Of a stretch of DNA of 7,943 nucleotides, positions 6,305 through 7,943 are shown in pieces. The notes under the pieces were generated by a model. The model was not told the origin of the DNA. It worked only from the letters and a program-made list of their open reading frames with translations, and did not search any database. The DNA is from Clostridiales bacterium. Lineage in GTDB: Bacteria > Bacillota > Clostridia > Lachnospirales > WQUN01. How positions within the stretch are numbered: the first letter of the stretch is position 1; each line of letters begins with the position of its first letter. Both the position numbers and the translations under genes were made by a program. Location: NCBI GenBank assembly GCA_031289625.1, contig JAITPB010000201.1:1-7943 (forward strand), read 5' to 3'.

Positions 6305-6351
6305 TACGTAATTTGATACAAATCGATAGCAATTACGAAAGGATTGTTGCA

Positions 6352-7647
6352 ATGTTGAATTGGGTTCGGGTAGCCAAAGTATTGCATAATTACGTAGTGT
6401 TTTGGCTTGGTCAGACGTTATCTCAGATAGGAAGCGCAACAACAAGCTTCGCTATAGTGCTGTGGGTTTATGACCAAACGAAAAGCCCTTTGTCAACAGC
6501 GCTTCTGTCCGTATTTACATGGATACCCAAAATCGCCTTTGGGTTAGTAGCAGGTTCGATTGTTGATAGGGCGAACAAAAAAGCGGTTGTAATGATTTCT
6601 GACTCATTCACGGCAATTATGTCTTGCGCTCTGCTTATTTTGTTTTCAACAAAGAATTTATGTGTTTGGCATATCTACGCGTTTAATATTTTAACCGGAG
6701 TGTTTTCGTGCTTACAATATAATGCGTCCGAAGTGGTGCAGACAGTATTGGTACCGAAACAATATTATATTGCAACTAGCGGTATGCGCTCGTTCACAAA
6801 CGGTGCTTCTGGACTGATTGCCCCCGCGTTAGGTGCTGCTCTGTACGTACTTGCTGGTATGAGAATTGTAATAATTATTGACATTTGTACTTTCTTTGTT
6901 GCAGCTATATCACTGATCGTTTTTGTTAGAATTCCTAAAATAGAATCTGTTCAAGAGAGCAAGTTTTCTATCAGTCATTTTTGGACTGACTTCTTGAATT
7001 CTGCAAAATTTTTGAAAAGTAGTAGAGAACTGCTTAGTCTGACGATATACTTCTGCTTTGTTAATTTGCTATCAGGGATAACGTATTTCAGCTTACTATC
7101 TCCTATGATACTTGGGGCAACTGGGAATAACGCGAATACACTGGCGCTTGTAAGTACTTTGTTGGGTTTCGGAATGATTGTTGGAAGTTTTTATGTAACT
7201 TTACATAAGGAAAGTCGCAAAAAAATGCAAGTCATCTGTCTTGCTGTTGGGTTATCTTTTGCGCTCGGCGATATAGTTCTGGCAATTGGCAATACAGCCG
7301 TCATTTGGTGTGTAGGAGCATTTTTTTCCAGTTTTTTTATACCGCTTTCTAACGCAAATGAAAGCTTCATATGGCGGACAAGTATTCCAATTGCATTCCA
7401 AGGCAGAGTTTTTTCTGCAAGGGATGCCATACAACAAGCGATGCGCCCGATTGGTATGTTGCTCGGAGGATTTTGGGCGGAGTATTTTTTTGAACCTAAT
7501 ATTGTAGGACAGAATAGTGTTATTAACGTTATGGTAGGGAACAGTAGCGGTTCTGGAATAGCATTTATGTTCTTATTAACAGGGGTATTAGGTGTATTGG
7601 TTTCCTTAACAGTTTACGTGAAATTCAGAAATTATGTTAACGAGTAG
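6352..7647 (+). CDS. Mef-like (DHA3 family) 12-TM MFS efflux transporter
   Basis: This 431-aa membrane protein resembles the MefA macrolide-efflux group of the major facilitator superfamily and probably exports a drug or metabolite by proton antiport. The N-terminal pattern FWLGQTLSQIGSATTSFAI (17-35) and the loop 2-3 motif GSIVDRANKK (68-77) are typical, and the alternating hydrophobic stretches and length fit 12 membrane segments. A later conserved-looking block is FQGRVFSARDAIQQAMRPIG, matching the usual loop after TM10 in this group. The ATG at 6352 has GAAAGGA eight bases upstream; the in-frame TTG at 6313 has none. Base composition is clearly A+T-richer than in all genes to the left, with many TTA, ATA and AAT codons, suggesting recent transfer. 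Substrate is not predictable; resistance should not be assumed. Confidence 0.88.
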   Translation: MLNWVRVAKVLHNYVVFWLGQTLSQIGSATTSFAIVLWVYDQTKSPLSTALLSVFTWIPKIAFGLVAGSIVDRANKKAVVMISDSFTAIMSCALLILFSTKNLCVWHIYAFNILTGVFSCLQYNASEVVQTVLVPKQYYIATSGMRSFTNGASGLIAPALGAALYVLAGMRIVIIIDICTFFVAAISLIVFVRIPKIESVQESKFSISHFWTDFLNSAKFLKSSRELLSLTIYFCFVNLLSGITYFSLLSPMILGATGNNANTLALVSTLLGFGMIVGSFYVTLHKESRKKMQVICLAVGLSFALGDIVLAIGNTAVIWCVGAFFSSFFIPLSNANESFIWRTSIPIAFQGRVFSARDAIQQAMRPIGMLLGGFWAEYFFEPNIVGQNSVINVMVGNSSGSGIAFMFLLTGVLGVLVSLTVYVKFRNYVNE

Positions 7648-7943
7648 GCAGTTAGAAAAAATAAACTGACCAATTATACTCACGCACGAAAACATTTTCC
7701 GTAAATTAAGCCGCACTCTTCCGCCCCCTTTTGCAACTAGTGCAGACATCCGTAAATAAAGAGGCCTATTAAACTCTAAGGAGTTTGCCAGTGTAATTCC
7801 ATTGAAATGGCTTTTTCATATGCTCATTATAAAATTGGCTCTTATTGTGTTTTAGAATGCTATATTGCCATAAACGCCGGAAACAAGCCATTTCAGGCGT
7901 TTGCTCACTTATTTAGAATGGCCTATTTAAGCCGTTTTTTAGT
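7648..7943. other. Gene-free, repeat-rich A/T-rich tail
   Basis: No open frame or RNA gene is recognisable here. The stretch holds a near-exact direct repeat TCCGTAAATWAAG (7698-7710 and 7749-7761), a small hairpin AAACTC-TAAG-GAGTTT (7771-7786), an exact 11-bp inverted pair TGAAATGGCTT (7803-7813) and AAGCCATTTCA (7885-7895), and TTTAGAATG repeated near 7851 and 7912. No good terminator follows the Mef-like gene. It may be the decayed end of a mobile element, but no transposase is visible. Confidence 0.5.
7872..7902. repeat. 12-bp stem-loop in the right-hand tail
   Basis: AAACGCCGGAAA (7872-7883) pairs with TTTCAGGCGTTT (7891-7902) with a single mismatch around a 7-nt loop. No T run follows on either strand, so it is unlikely to be a terminator. 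One arm and the loop overlap the 11-bp inverted repeat partner at 7885-7895, so two alternative foldings are possible. Confidence 0.55.

Noticed and set aside
6125..6316. 63-codon plus-strand frame after the seven-Cys gene
   Set aside because: It begins inside the terminator stem, has no ribosome binding site, and covers the repeats and promoter of the Mef-like gene.
7649..7668. Short hairpin CAGTT/AACTG just after the Mef-like stop as a terminator
   Set aside because: The stem is only five A/T-rich pairs and no T run follows, so it is too weak to call.

Overview
This window looks like chromosomal DNA of an endospore-forming, Gram-positive anaerobe of the Clostridia. The evidence is two sporulation proteins side by side (a SpoIIP peptidoglycan hydrolase and a BofC C-terminal-domain protein), strong AAGGAGG-type ribosome binding sites, a secreted M6 metallopeptidase with a Thr/Glu-rich linker, and frequent TTG starts. 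Most of the window (about 1-6200) is fairly G+C-rich. The right end (about 6200-7943) is clearly A+T-richer and looks acquired.

Layout, left to right. (1) 1-2165, minus strand: a secreted M6 (immune inhibitor A-like) zinc metallopeptidase, cut by the left window edge inside a Thr/Glu/Ala repeat. (2) 2166-2424: an intergenic stretch with an A/T-rich hairpin terminator and a short broken remnant of an ABC-transporter ATPase (Walker A region). (3) 2425-3825, minus strand: a 14-TM DHA2 (EmrB/QacA-type) drug-efflux MFS pump. Its leader holds a good sigma-70 promoter and a TetR-type operator, but no regulator gene is present. (4) 4117-5106, minus strand: spoIIP, ending in an intrinsic terminator and preceded by a sigma-E-like promoter. 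(5) 5246-5875, plus strand: a membrane-anchored BofC C-terminal-domain protein, divergent from spoIIP. (6) 5930-6109, plus strand: a 59-aa seven-cysteine protein of unknown function, followed at once by a strong intrinsic terminator. (7) 6352-7647, plus strand: a 12-TM Mef-like (DHA3) MFS efflux protein in A+T-rich DNA, with palindromes in its promoter. (8) 7648-7943: no gene seen, but several short inverted and direct repeats.

Functionally, the centre is a divergent sporulation pair: SpoIIP takes part in septal peptidoglycan removal and engulfment, and the BofC-like protein is probably an envelope protein of the sporulating cell. The two flanking efflux pumps and the secreted protease are accessory functions. 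No complete new multi-gene system is evident. The less usual items are the seven-Cys mini-protein, the TetR-type operator without a regulator, the ABC-ATPase remnant, and the palindromic promoter and repeat-rich tail around the Mef-like gene.
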